A stretch of DNA of 64,000 bases from Liolophura sinensis. Taxonomy: Eukaryota > Mollusca > Polyplacophora > Chitonida > Chitonidae. Each line of letters opens with the position of its first letter. Within the stretch, counting starts at the first letter, position 1. Below are positions 10,003 through 21,600 of this stretch, in pieces. A model generated the notes under the pieces. That model was not told the DNA's origin. It did no database searches and was given only the letters and a program-made list of their open reading frames with translations. A program made the translations under genes and the position numbers. The DNA is taken from NCBI RefSeq assembly GCF_032854445.1, contig NC_088303.1, positions 17,057,501 to 17,121,500 of the forward strand. Direction: 5' to 3'.

Positions 10003-10804
10003 GTGTTATTCAGGCACAAATGCGTGAACAATTTGATTTATATATTAGAGCAATTTTACAAGAATATTTCGTTTTTAAGCCCTATGTCGGTTTGATTGTT
10101 GGAGCAAATTTTGTATTTTGAAAAATTGTGATATCAATTTTTGACCTCCCGCCCCTATGGCTCTCGCGTTTCACTACTACACCGTGAATGATTAGGAAAA
10201 GGGGAGATTACTCTCAGAGATTAAGGACCCAAAAGTCCGTATAATCTCGAATCCTGTTCGATTAAAATTTCTTCATTAGCCACGTTTGGGTAACGTTTAG
10301 CCGTGTTACAAATCTAATGAAAGATAACGGATAGGAAAACGCTGTATATATGACGACTCTCTTAAGACCCGCTTAATGTAGGTGGGTATCTTTGACGATT
10401 CTCTTGTGTGGTCATGCATAAAGCTCGTTTTAGACAGCTTACCTAATTTCGTGCACCAATATTACACGTGCCACACACAGGAATGTGCATAACTTGACAA
10501 ATACGTCGGTGATTTACTCTGTGCTCTGTGGTTTTGCAATATGCATAAAATATGTGTTCTTGCACTGGATCGTTTGGTATTACTTTGTGAACATGGGAGT
10601 GAAGCGTTGTTTTACTTCAGCCGATTATCGGTGTTTTCAGGTTTAGAGGAACATGATGTGACCCTCAGGCCTGTTGAGCAATGAAAACAGAGGCTCACTG
10701 TATGAGATACCTAATAATTAATTAGGCATTTAGTTGCTGTATTCTCTTCGTGCCGCTTGCGAAAACTATACATGTTTAAAAAAAACACGTATGCAATTTA
10801 ACAT

Positions 10805-10810
10805 TTTATT
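10805..10810 (-). terminator. Poly(A) signal of the PX gene
   Basis: AATAAA on the minus strand, about 210 nt after the stop codon. It supports the stop-containing exon being the true last exon. Confidence 0.6.
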
Positions 10811-11018
10811 TAACACTTTTACGTACATAGAGGCACACACAGTCATTCGCATTTTATCAAAATAAACACCGCCCATATGACATTGTTCAGTGTGAGTATT
10901 TTCGTAGTCCAGTGCAATCCCTGGGTATTAAAGCACACAAGTCTCTCCTTCAACTTTTGTACATCACAGCTATTGTCTTTTTTCCACCCACTTTACTTCG
11001 AGAACTATCTACAAAGTT

Positions 11019-11219
11019 TCATTGTGGGGGTAAGGCTTTCAAAAGAGATACATTTTCCGGTTGCGAGCTTTGCCATTTGCCGGCGTCAAAGACGACCTCA
11101 TCCTCGACAGCTACGCTGTCAACTTCAGATAGTTCGTCAATATCACTACGCCTGTGATATGGCTGAGGATCACGTGGTCTGGCCTCAAAAAATTCCACGA
11201 CATCTCTTGAGTACATCAG
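11019..11219 (-). CDS. PX gene exon 3 (terminal)
   Basis: Encodes LMYSRDVVEFFEARPRDP, then an acidic tail (SDIDELSEV, AVEDEV) and a stop. Phase 0 in after CATTTTCAAG. The acidic, Ser-containing tail could be a regulatory segment (inference). Confidence 0.85.
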   Translation of the reverse strand: MMYSRDVVEFFEARPRDPQPYHRRSDIDELSEVDSVAVEDEVVFDAGKWQSSQPENVSLLKALPPQ

Positions 11220-14200
11220 CTTGAAAATGAAAAGAAAAAATGGGGTATTTATATAATTCATACGACAATATGACCGTTTATTTAAATCTTGCGTGTATAT
11301 CTGTATGCGAAATAAAATAATACAGTCTAGAAAGCATCGCCTCACTTTTTGCACAGTTCAATACAAACCCCTCTATAATGGAAATCATGAGAATTAATTG
11401 TGAACTCACTATACAGTGATAAAGTTGTGATAGACTAAGTTTGTCTAGTTTTGTCCACTTTATTTGCGGACAAAGGATATTGCTATTTTCGATTCTCTTT
11501 TTCTCAAGACAAGCAATCCACTTGTAAAAATCGTCCGTTTAAGAAAATGGGGAGGCTTTAAACCGGTTGTGCTGGCGAATTTGTCCGACTTAAGAGCCTC
11601 TGAACCGCTCATGTGACTTGGAGGGAGTGAGGGCTTGTGGTTTAACGTCGTACTTAACAATTTTTCAGTCATATGACGACGAAGGAACCCTTAGAGTGCA
11701 TGTAATGTGCCTCCTTGTTGCAGGACGGATTTCCACCGCTCTTTTATCTAGTGCTGCTTTACTAAAACACCTTACCGAAGATTAGTAAACCCCATCCGCC
11801 CGAGCCATTATACTGATAAAGGTCGTAGCATTATCCCCTTTGTGCTGAACGCCATGGTCTTAAGGTCTTAGGTGTGACTGGATCGAGGATTAATCCTGAA
11901 TATACCGCTCCCGAAGCGGACGCTCTACCAACTGTGCTATCGGGGCCTGTCGTGTGACTTGGATGGTGTATCAATCTTCAGGATGGGCCTTCTCTTGCAT
12001 GAACTTAACCGACGACACTAAGATCATAGCTCGACGCGGGCGTCGAAAGGCGTGTAAAATTGATTCTATGAGATAAGACTTTGCTCTACTACACCATTTT
12101 GGGCAGTTCAGATGTTCTGATTTTTGCTTACCTCCTGTATTATTTAAATAAAAAATGTATTTGTATATTTAATTTACCTCGCCTCTGGTCTTAGCGAGAG
12201 TCTGGAGGAAGCGGTTCAGCTCGAACTCTTGCTGCTCGGCCTGTTCAATCCCAGACGGCGTGAATAACTTGGGAGCTAGAGAAAACAGAATGGATAATAA
12301 AAATCTTCCAAATTGTGACCATTAAATAGCAGTCGGTGTATGGTGGATACAATAGTAGGAACGAGTTTGTCACTTTTTAAAACAATGAATATGAATGCAC
12401 AATTAGACATTAGCGCCAGATTTGTATACAGATTCCATATAAAGATTGTCATAAATCTCTCATAATCACAAAGTAACAAATTGACAATACGTTGTCATAT
12501 ATACCACTGCTGGCAAACATATAATACACCTTGAGAGACTTAATAACAAAGCACGCGATAAAAAGCGCCAAGCATAAATTTGGATTTTTTTTTCACATTT
12601 ACGTCTTTCACGAACTCTTTTTCAAAAATTTGCTGAAATGTTGTCTAAGAGGTATGGTTAATAAACGGAACGTGAACATGGGCAGCTGGCACCCTGTGGA
12701 CACCCTATCTGTAATCTTATTCAGTAAACTTTGCAATCTTTTCTTTATCTAGCTAAAAGTTAAGCCCAATAACTGTGACTGCCCCGGTGTCTTGCAACAG
12801 AAGTTTGGTGAGTTTTGACATATTATTAATCCATGTGTAAAAATGATTACCGATATCAGGTGCATGGATAAGATGCAATACTTTCGACACATTAAATAAT
12901 TCATGCGTAAAAATGTGCCCGATATCAGGTGGATATAAATCAATAGTTTTGACACATTATTCGGGTGTAACAGGTGATAGTGATATCGGTGGTAGTCAGC
13001 GGAGTTCATGCACTATGTTGTGCGGGGACCTGGGTGTATAGAGCATTGCTTTCTTATGCACGGTAATGGATTGAGATCATTTTCATGGACTTGGTTATAA
13101 TTTTATTGTTCATTGTTGTAAAAGTTCATCTTTTCGATACCGGTTTTTAAGTTACACTGAACATCATTGCGCAGATGTATCGCCAGCATGGCTTTGACTG
13201 CATAACTGCTTAGTATTACAACACCGTGATCATATGTCGTGCACATAGGTGTTCTGCAGCTCTGCTTCATGACTGTGTCTGATTCAGCTTCAGCCGGGGC
13301 TAGGGACTGTATATTCATCGTGTTGAATTAGTTCGCCATGTTGGATATATGAATAGTTGCAATCAACGCGAAACTGAGATACACATTTTGTTATCGACAA
13401 CTGATATTCACGATTGGAATACTGATTTCACTCAGTCGCCTAGAACCTACCGTACTTCTTTTCAACATCGTTGTTGACCGCTGCTCTTTGTGTGATTTCG
13501 TCCTATTTTTCATACTTTACATACTTTCTTAGTTTTTTGGTCGATTGTGTAAACGTCGTTTTGGGAAATGGCCTTGTGATTATTGACGTGGAACGACCTT
13601 ATTGGTTGGCTGCTGGTATACGGATGTCTGTTTCGACGCATGGATTCATTGGCCTCGCCGGCTCAGATGTTAAAAGCGTTGTCTCGCTGCCGCTATATCA
13701 GACTCTTGACAAATGACTGAGGTCTCAAATTGGAAACCATCTTGTGTTTTTCTGCTGTGGTCTGAAAGCTAAGACAGGATGGCAGGAGGCTGTGTTTCAA
13801 TGGGTGTGTGTGATCATTTAGCCATTTATCAAATGGTCCTCGCCGCTGTGGTTTTATTCTTTATTTTGTATAAATAAAGTCTTTTATTATTTTTTACTCG
13901 GGACATTCCGGTGTTCACCACCCATTACGCTCGCAGCCGTCATATATAAAAGTGACATAGTCTTGAGCGAGGCGTTAAATACCACTTAAATAAATAAATA
14001 AGCATTGGTGTTGATCCAGCCGTAGCTCTGTTCAAGCAATATATTCTCATTTGTACATGTAGTTAACTGAAATCGGTTCTCTATACATATGATCATTAGG
14101 ACCAATCCAGTATTATGTATCAGGGAATCTGAAAACTTCTGGTTACTGAGCTGAAAAAATTTAAATTTACATAATTATCGAAACATGTAAGGAGATTTTT

Positions 14201-15556
14201 GAAAATCCTTTGGTTCTTTTGTACTTGTTCGTGGTTTTTATGACTGCTGGTTATTTGCTTTTCTGTTGATGGCTTATAATCTGCTCAGAGGAAAATTCAG
14301 ATGCATCGTATAGCAATAACAATAACAGTCGTGTGGTTACAAAGTGCCCGTAGGCTGACATTACGTACGGTAGCCATATGTATACTAAAGGTCGGGCTTC
14401 GTATCAAAACAGGCTCCCACTGTAAGCTGGTCAGATCCACATATATGTGCTAATAAACCGAGCAATGCCTCTGTCTGTGCACGCATGTGTTTGTTTTTAG
14501 TCCACGTGTACCAAAGTCCATCACAATAAATACAAACCAAGATAACAGCATATTTCACTACATGTTCTACCAGCAGTGTGTAGAAGTTTATCTGTACATC
14601 ATACGATTATATTAACTGCACATGCCGCTGCATTACTATCGTATCATATTGGGTAGCACACTGGTATATTGTTTGAAAACATTTCACGATCTTTGCATAG
14701 CTGGAGTCAAGTATAGGAAAATGTGCCATGTCAAAGCAGGAACGACAATGTCACGGGTTTATACTACTGTAGTAATCATTGAGGTCTGTTGAATTAGACT
14801 TCTAGAGCGCTCACGCCGTGTCATGGTTACCATGACCCTATGTTGACTTTACATATACATGAGGGTAAATCGTCCAATCTGCTGCTACATAAGTTGAGGG
14901 TTTTTCCCTAAGGTAACATTGATTCCTGAATTATGAATGAGGGCGATGACTTAATCACGATGCCAATTGTAGAAACGTTGACTAATGTCATGCGATTACT
15001 AATATATAACATAGATTTTGATGAAGAGTGTTGATAGTTGCTTAGCGGTAGCTTGTTTTGCTAATGACAACGTTGATGACGTAAGTGTAGACTATAAAGT
15101 GCACGATGATGATAACGGCTTGCGTTGATATGATGCAATGATGACGAGGAATCAATGATGACGAGGCTGATATCCGATAACAATGATGATATGAATGATG
15201 CTGATGACGTATATACAGGATAGTGATAAATGCTAGTGTATCTCATTTCTTTTGCTGACAAAAACAGAGTGCCATCGTATTCACCGCTTACCTTCTAGTT
15301 TAGGAATGTTCTCATCACTCCATCGCTTAGCCTGGCTGCCTGAGCCCTTGCCATACCTGGCCAGTCCCTCCCGGAGTAACAGGAAGTCCTTGTACGTCCT
15401 TTTGACGTAGGTCTTCCTGCCGTCTGACCAGAGAACCTCCACGGCGAAGTCATAATGTCTCTTCTTCCCTTCTTTTCTCTCGGCGAATCCCGTCACCAGG
15501 GCGTCCCGTATGTAGATGTTAAAACACGCCTTCGACAACCATACATGTGAGGCCAT
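11019..15556 (-). CDS. PX-domain protein, NOXO1/p47phox-like, PX only, 3 exons
   Basis: Three exons give 187 aa, nearly all one PX domain (phosphoinositide-binding, targets proteins to membranes). Motifs in order: FAVEVLWSDGRKTYVKRTYKDF (residues 37-58 region) with the lipid-binding Arg53-x-Tyr55 pattern; a Pro-Lys-Leu stretch near 85-92; helices with FELNRFLQTL; then SRDVVEFFEARPRD. The WSDG and FF-x-x-RP-x-D motifs point to the NOXO1/p47phox/Tks group, whose members normally carry SH3 domains after PX. None is seen here: the reading frame stops 50 residues after the FFEARP motif, followed by a poly(A) signal. Alternative splicing to an unseen SH3 exon cannot be excluded. The subfamily name is tentative; the PX domain is solid. 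Confidence 0.85.
11618..11949 (-). repeat. S2 SINE (tRNA-derived), full copy
   Basis: On the minus strand the tRNA-like head reads GATAGCACAGTTGGTAGAGC and GTCCGCTTCGGGAGCGG. The body has CGGACGGATT-like CCGTCCTGCAACAAGGAGG and ends at TTGTTAAGTACGACGTTAAA. Flanked by a TGTGACTTGGA duplication. Lies in PX intron 2. Confidence 0.88.
12178..12275 (-). CDS. PX gene exon 2
   Basis: Encodes PKLFTPSGIEQAEQQEFE and LNRFLQTLAKTRGE, the Pro-rich loop and helix of PX. Acceptor TTTTCTCTAG, phase 1 in, phase 0 out, donor GTAAAT. Confidence 0.88.
12276..15291 (-). other. PX gene intron 1
   Basis: About 3 kb, mostly unique AT-rich sequence. It contains a diverged SINE tail near 13905-14003 and an imperfect GATGAC/GATGAT-rich stretch at 15065-15215. 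No exon-like segment was found. Confidence 0.6.
13905..14003 (+). repeat. S1-related SINE tail, diverged
   Basis: TTCACCACCCATTACGCTCG, AAAAGTGACATAGTCTTGAG and AATAAATAAATAAG follow the S1 tail order with many changes. Confidence 0.6.
15292..15556 (-). CDS. PX gene exon 1
   Basis: The ATG opens MASHVWLSKACFNIYI. Encodes PX strands 1-3 with WSDG and KRTYKDF. Phase 1 out at a GTAAGC donor. 265 nt. Confidence 0.88.
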
Positions 15557-18204
15557 AGTATGTAGGAGTGGATGAATGTCGTGGGTTAATACGTGTGGTT
15601 TTTAGGTCTCCATATCAGGCTGGAGACCCCGGGGTGTACCATATGTCTGTGCGTTGCGGGACAACCTTTGCCCCTCCCCAAGATTAAGTATATGAAACCT
15701 ATACTGCGTCCTTACTCACATGTTATCAGCGAGGCCCGCATGTGTACAATTCAAAAATATATTCAGCATTTACATCTGTCATCAAGATGGGAAATCGTCA
15801 TTAGATGGGAATCCAGCAAAGATGTCTAAACCATCTCCAGCTGATACTCCTCGGTAAGTCCGTAAATAAGTTCTGTCGTCCGAAAACTTCTGCACCATGC
15901 AGGCGGAATATTCGAAATTACAGTTACACGTAGACAAAACCCTCAGCCTCCCGGATTCGTCTCCCTTCACAGCTTAACAATATCGGACACAACATGGCAG
16001 TTGGGCGACCTTTGTTGCCGCGACGACGTTGCGTGAGTTGGTCACACCGAACCACTGAACGTGAGTTACGTGTCAGGTTTAGTAAACTTTTGAATAAATT
16101 TAAGGTATCCTTCAAACGATGATACAGTGAAAACGCGTGGTTAATTGTGGCTATTAAACGTTTTAATTCACAGATCTTGCTTTTATTAAAGCTTTCCAAT
16201 AGCCAGCTATTCGCCAATAAATGTACCTTCTATACTGCTCATGTGTTTCATATAGGGTCTATATTACGAACTTTGAATCACAGTTTTATCTGCGCTATTG
16301 TGGATACACGACAAAAACTGACCCCAATTCTGTTTTGCTTTTGTTGCATTCCGTTGGTGACAAGCGAGGTAGGTTCTCATTCGAACAGTACTTATAGCCG
16401 ATGACATAAACCATATGTGTATGTTTCATGGCCATATATGTAACTCAATAGAAATAACTAGTACATGCTACACACAGCCGGTGTCAAATAACAATCATCT
16501 CCCCCCAGTCTCACGGCCATGTGTTTGTTTACACACACAACCCTTTCCGTACTCTCTCCACGACAGATCATTTGACCCTAAATAGAAGACATGCTACCTT
16601 CCTTTGCGTGAGAAGAGTAGCTCCTCGTCTGATATGGCCACACTCAATATGATAATATTATATGAGTGAGTGAGTGCTTGGGGTTTAACGTCGTACTCAA
16701 CAATTTTTCAGTCATATGACGACGAAGGAATCATTAGGGTGCATGCACGTGTAATGTGCCTCCTTGTTGCAGGACGGATTTCCACCGCTCTTTTATTTAG
16801 TGCTGCATCACTGAGACGACTAACCGAAGGCAAGTAAGCCGCCCCGCCCGAGCCATTATACTGATACGGGTCAACCAGTCGTTGCACTATCCCCTTCATG
16901 CTGAACACCAAGCGAGGAAGTTACAACTTCCTCTTTTAAGGTCTTACGTGTGACTCGACCAAGGATTGATCCTGGATCTACCGGTCCCGAAGCGGACGCT
17001 CTACTGTGCTATCCGGGCCGGTAAATAATATTATATGATACGGTCAAGAGTCCGAATCCAGGCTGGTATACTGCACTACTCATCAACAGAGATAGAATGA
17101 TCGATTGGCCATGTGAGAAGACATGCTAGAGTAATGATTTTCTATTTTGTGATGATCATTATATTTGTTATATGCTAAATTGATAGTTAATAGCTAAATT
17201 GATTATTTGGTAAAAAGATTGTTAATAAAGTATAACAAGGTACGATAAAACATAAAATTTTGGGGTTTCGTGTTTAGTTGGTTGATAACGCGGTGCGATA
17301 ATGTGTTTTAATAACACATGAATGGAACCTAGAACCGCCGAAACCTAGATTCAAATATGACATCAACGGACACGTTTTACATGTCTCATGTAAAACAAGG
17401 GCGTTCTGATAACGAGGCGTAATCCACGGTCGTGCTCAAGGTCTGGACTAAAGAACCCCCCGATATAATGTTGCTAGCTATAATACACGTCAATCAAACA
17501 AGCAGACACGAGTTCTATTCTTTGTAAATAGATTTTATGCACAACTATATCATATGAAGACACTGACACAGACTCTTGTCGCCTTCGATAGAAGCATAAG
17601 CCCAGGCCGATTTTAGGCAAAATTTTACAAGTAAAAGTCGCAAAATGACTCATAGGAACACTCAGAATATCGTAATCGTAACATATATCCTTAAAAGATA
17701 AATTACTCATCTTCTGCCGCATCGATTTGGACATTTTTTCCCTAAACAACATAAATTACTAAATCAATACTAAATTATTATAGTTTCAATACCGCGAATC
17801 AAAAACTTTTATTCATTTTACAGCTATATCTGTAAAGATATATTAATGTCGTAAGGACATTGAGCACTTGGTATAACTGAGCAAATCTACTTTCATCAAA
17901 TTTTATATCTTAAGACCAATACAAGTTCAATTAGACAATGGTATATCGCTGCTAAATAAATACCGCACATCGCCAAGGACAGAAAATGAAAAACCATAAA
18001 TTACAGGCATACAACGAGGGTATAGACTCACAAAAATATTTATCGCCGATGTCATTTATACAAAAATAACAGACTTGAATTAGTATCTCACTTGTAACTG
18101 CCAATATCAGTAACACGTAATGAACTGGTAGGAACTCAACACAAATCAAGCCATCCCCGTGATCTAACAGTCTGCCTTTAAAGTATGTGCACGCACCGAG
18201 TATT
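15557..18204. other. Spacer between TG-A and PX gene
   Basis: Upstream region of the PX gene and downstream region of TG-A. Apart from one full S2 SINE I see no exon, TATA box at a sensible place or tandem repeat. Confidence 0.5.
16666..17024 (-). repeat. S2 SINE, full copy with 14-bp target duplication
   Basis: Minus-strand copy from the GGCCCGGATAGCACAGT head to the TTGAGTACGACGTTAAACC end with GAGT-rich tail. ATAATATTATATGA occurs on both sides (16652-16665 and 17025-17038), a clear target-site duplication. Confidence 0.93.
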
Positions 18205-18210
18205 TTTATT
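18205..18210 (-). terminator. Poly(A) signal of TG-A
   Basis: Minus-strand AATAAA about 290 nt after the TG-A stop codon. Confidence 0.6.
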
Positions 18211-18500
18211 GTTTACTTTGAAAGTCTTTTTTAGAAATACAGCGGCTTTACAACGTAGGTAAACAAGTATTAGACTTTCTTGCAGATCGCTTTGGGGAGA
18301 AATTTACATATAAACTGGTGCCTATAATTGTTAGTTTATATAGAGCATGCGCAAAAGATTAAGAGGTTAATGAGCGCTGGCTCTGTTAGAAGGCTATAAA
18401 ACGTTATGTCATCCCCGACTGCTGATTATCAGCGGAGAGTAACATCAACGCGCATGCGCAGATGATAACGATGGATTTCCGGAAGTGGGTGACAAGCCCA

Positions 18501-18657
18501 TTACACTTTACTCTCAGCCACGAAATCCACATCGACAATGCCCGTAATGTCGGAAATCTGTTTACAGTAAAAGTTAGCAATTATTTCCTTTCTGCCAAGG
18601 CGTCTCGGTTTCAACTGTACCGTTTCTTTGATTTCCTCTCCCGGTGCGATTGACTTT
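18501..18657 (-). CDS. TG-A exon 14 (terminal)
   Basis: Encodes [30 protein letters not shown]-like strand and [16 protein letters not shown] then stop. It aligns with the TG-B last exon (PGEEVVHEVSL, VDFSCSEL). Phase 2 in after CATTTGTAG. Confidence 0.94.
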
Positions 18658-21600
18658 CTACAAATGACAAAAGCAAAACTTTACTATTTATGTTTAGGGT
18701 GGATCACGTTGTTAAAATGTTTGTTATCGGTGTTGTATGTAGTACTCAAGGCCATTTCACCTAGATAATAGTAGGTGTATGAGTTGAGAAAACTCTCCTG
18801 GAATTGTAAGGAATCTACCGCAAATTTTCAAGTAGCTGACAAATCCCCGGTTGTAAGGCGGTGGAAGCTTAGTTCAAGCAAGGTAATTCATTATAGTCTC
18901 AGGCCCGTTTCACGTGGGATATAGTATGCTATATGTTTCACGCGTAGAGGAAACCATATATAGAAAACCATCCGCCTTAATTCTACTTAAACCATCACGC
19001 TAGGGGTGCATCAGTGGCTACTATTTAATCATTTAGATGAATAATTAAAATATAACCTCAACTCCTCTAAATTGACAAGAGCCCAGATTTGATCGGTTGT
19101 ACACATGGACGTGTACCTATTTGCTACCAATCTATCGATGCTGTCCAGGTTTACTTTCTATGGTGTCGTAATTTCATTTATATCTGGCGCCCAACAGACG
19201 AACTTTTCCCACATGTGACGAATAGATTTCGATCAGCAGAGCCACTTCAACGTGTATGCCATATAAAAGCCAAATCACTTACTCCAGGGCGTGCGGCACA
19301 TCCGCGGGTCTTTAGGAGCATACGGCGCGTGTCTTTATATGTGAAAGCATAATGACTATTTTCAGTGGTATACAGTTCACCAAATATCGTGCAATCGATG
19401 CGAATCTTTGTGATACCCTCCCCTGGGAAGTCAATTTTCAAATCACTTTAAAATTGTTTATTTCTTACTTAACAAGGGCAAAATATTGCTTGACAGCCTA
19501 GATTCTGGGTATGTTATTTTACAACAAATTTCAGCTAAACTAACGGAAAGGTAGACACCAAATTTAATGACTGAAATTTTAAAGTTAAAGATTGCTTCGT
19601 GATCCTGGGACCAGGGGTTGAATCCACAAAGCCATTTCTGACTTAAATAAAAATACGAACTAAAAGTTTATTTTTCTGGGTTTGAAGTCAAAATTTTGTC
19701 CACCTCATCAAATGTGTTCAAATTTTATCTTCCTGTACCAAAAAACTAAGCTTTAAGAAGAAGTCTTAAACTTTGATTATTAACCTTGTGTTAATAACTA
19801 GCATTGTGAAACTTGCCCAGACTCGTATACACTCAAAAAACTAATCTGTTACTAATTTTAAAAGAAAACCTGTTGTCTGAGTGTTGCTCGAATGTATTCT
19901 GTTATTGAACAGATTGTTCTCTTAAATATAACACACATATTCTATTAATTCAACATAAAGATTCTATTAGATTAACAGGATATTATGTTGAACATGCCAG
20001 AATATTGTGTCAGAATAACACAATACATTCTAACATCACTCAGATATTATAATTTCTGTTAAAAGTAACAGATTAATTTTTTGAGACTATTATGTGTGAG
20101 TATACTTACTTGACTTTCACGGAGGCGAGTCTCTGGATCCCAGGACCGTCCACATTTAGGTGTCCATTCGTTACCGGTACTGACAGATGATTGGTAAACT
20201 TTACCACAAGGTCAAAGCTCTTTCCCACCTGGGCCGTTGTCGGAGCCTAAACAAGACGACCAGTAGATGAGAGACAAATTAGAGCCTGTACACTGATATC
20301 TGCTTACTTTATTTATTTGATTGTTATTCAACGCTATATTAAATATTCCTTCTTTTTTATGAGTAGGGACTGTTTTACGCATGGAGGCAACCGGAATGCC
20401 TGGGGCAAATCACCGACCTTTGGCAAGTTCTAGACGAACTTCCCCACGTGTGACGTACAGATGTGCACACCATACTGGTGGATGGCAAGCGGCCTCCCAC
20501 GAATGCTAGATTGCAAAAGCAGCTTCGCCAGTAGCTTACTGTCACCAAGGCCCAGAAACAATAAGAGAAATCTACAAATCCCAAGTCAACGACCGGTTTT
20601 GAACTCGCACCCAATTTGCCCTATAACGATGGAAAGACAAGCATCTCAATCCTTGGCCTCTACCCTCTCCCACAATGACATACAAACCCTACCTATTCAA
20701 TAAATACAAAACCAGTGATGACCAATTTTCACACTGATCGAATTTTGAATTCTTCTAACAATAAACGATCCTTCATAGGATCAAACTATTATTCACGCAT
20801 TCTATCCTGAATTTATTCTCGAAGATGAAAAAACATGCCCAACTGTCTTCAAATATCAGCCTTAAGTCTAAACCAGAAATGAACTTTCTTCTAGACTTTA
20901 CGATATGGCCATTCCTTGAGGTTTCGAAACACATCACGTGTGAACAATCAAATCATTTCCACCAAAAGCTACTTTAATTGTAAACTTTACCTGCAGTTCC
21001 AGCTGAGGTTTGTCAATCCAAAATGTCTGCCTCTGCATAAACTTTTGACCGGTCTCTTTGACGGAAGCGTGCACGTAAACACTGACATGCGCATCAGCTT
21101 CCACGCCGTTGATGTAATCGGAACATTTCAAGGACATCACAACTTGGCTTTCTGAAACCAGATGCGATATAATGCTCAACAACGTTCGTGGAGTTGCGTA
21201 ATCACTCTACAAGCTGTGAACACAGAGCCCTCTAGTATGAGTTCTAATTTTCGAGACCAGGTAAAGATAAATGCAAAAGGTTTCGTTATTGAAGTTAAAT
21301 ATTTAAGGCATGGTGCTTTCGGAGAACAGACATCTAGGGCTTAATTGTGGTGTTAACGTAAAGGAGACCTAGAAAATCTGAGGTTACAAGGCTAACAGTG
21401 GTTTGATTATGTGAGATTCACCAATTTAAGGAAACCTTTTCATACTGATTGTTTTTGACCTTGATATGCTGCAAGTTAACAACAGACGGGGTTGAATTTT
21501 CTTCACCGTGCCTATAAGGTGAACGAACGGAATAGTTCTTACATTAGAGTACATTACAAGGCAACGGAACTTTGTTTTCAAGAATATGTGGCGAGGATAA

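Larger units (their letters stand above)
7357..10804. other. Spacer between PX gene and trypsin-like gene
   Basis: About 3.4 kb with no supported exon on either strand. It holds an S1 tail copy, a poly-C tract and a diverged tandem repeat, listed separately. I looked here for SH3 exons of the PX gene and saw none. Confidence 0.6.

Noticed and set aside
11880-11949. tRNA gene candidate on the minus strand
   Set aside because: The tRNA-like part is the head of an S2 SINE with target duplications; arms do not close into a full cloverleaf.
18462-18653. Plus-strand open frame of 63 codons
   Set aside because: It is the antisense shadow of TG-A exon 14.
19247-19441. Minus-strand frame ([15 protein letters not shown]) first considered as the TG-A last exon
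   Set aside because: Phase could fit, but the sequence belongs to the M2 repeat seen again at 47085-47300, and a clearly homologous last exon exists at 18501-18657.
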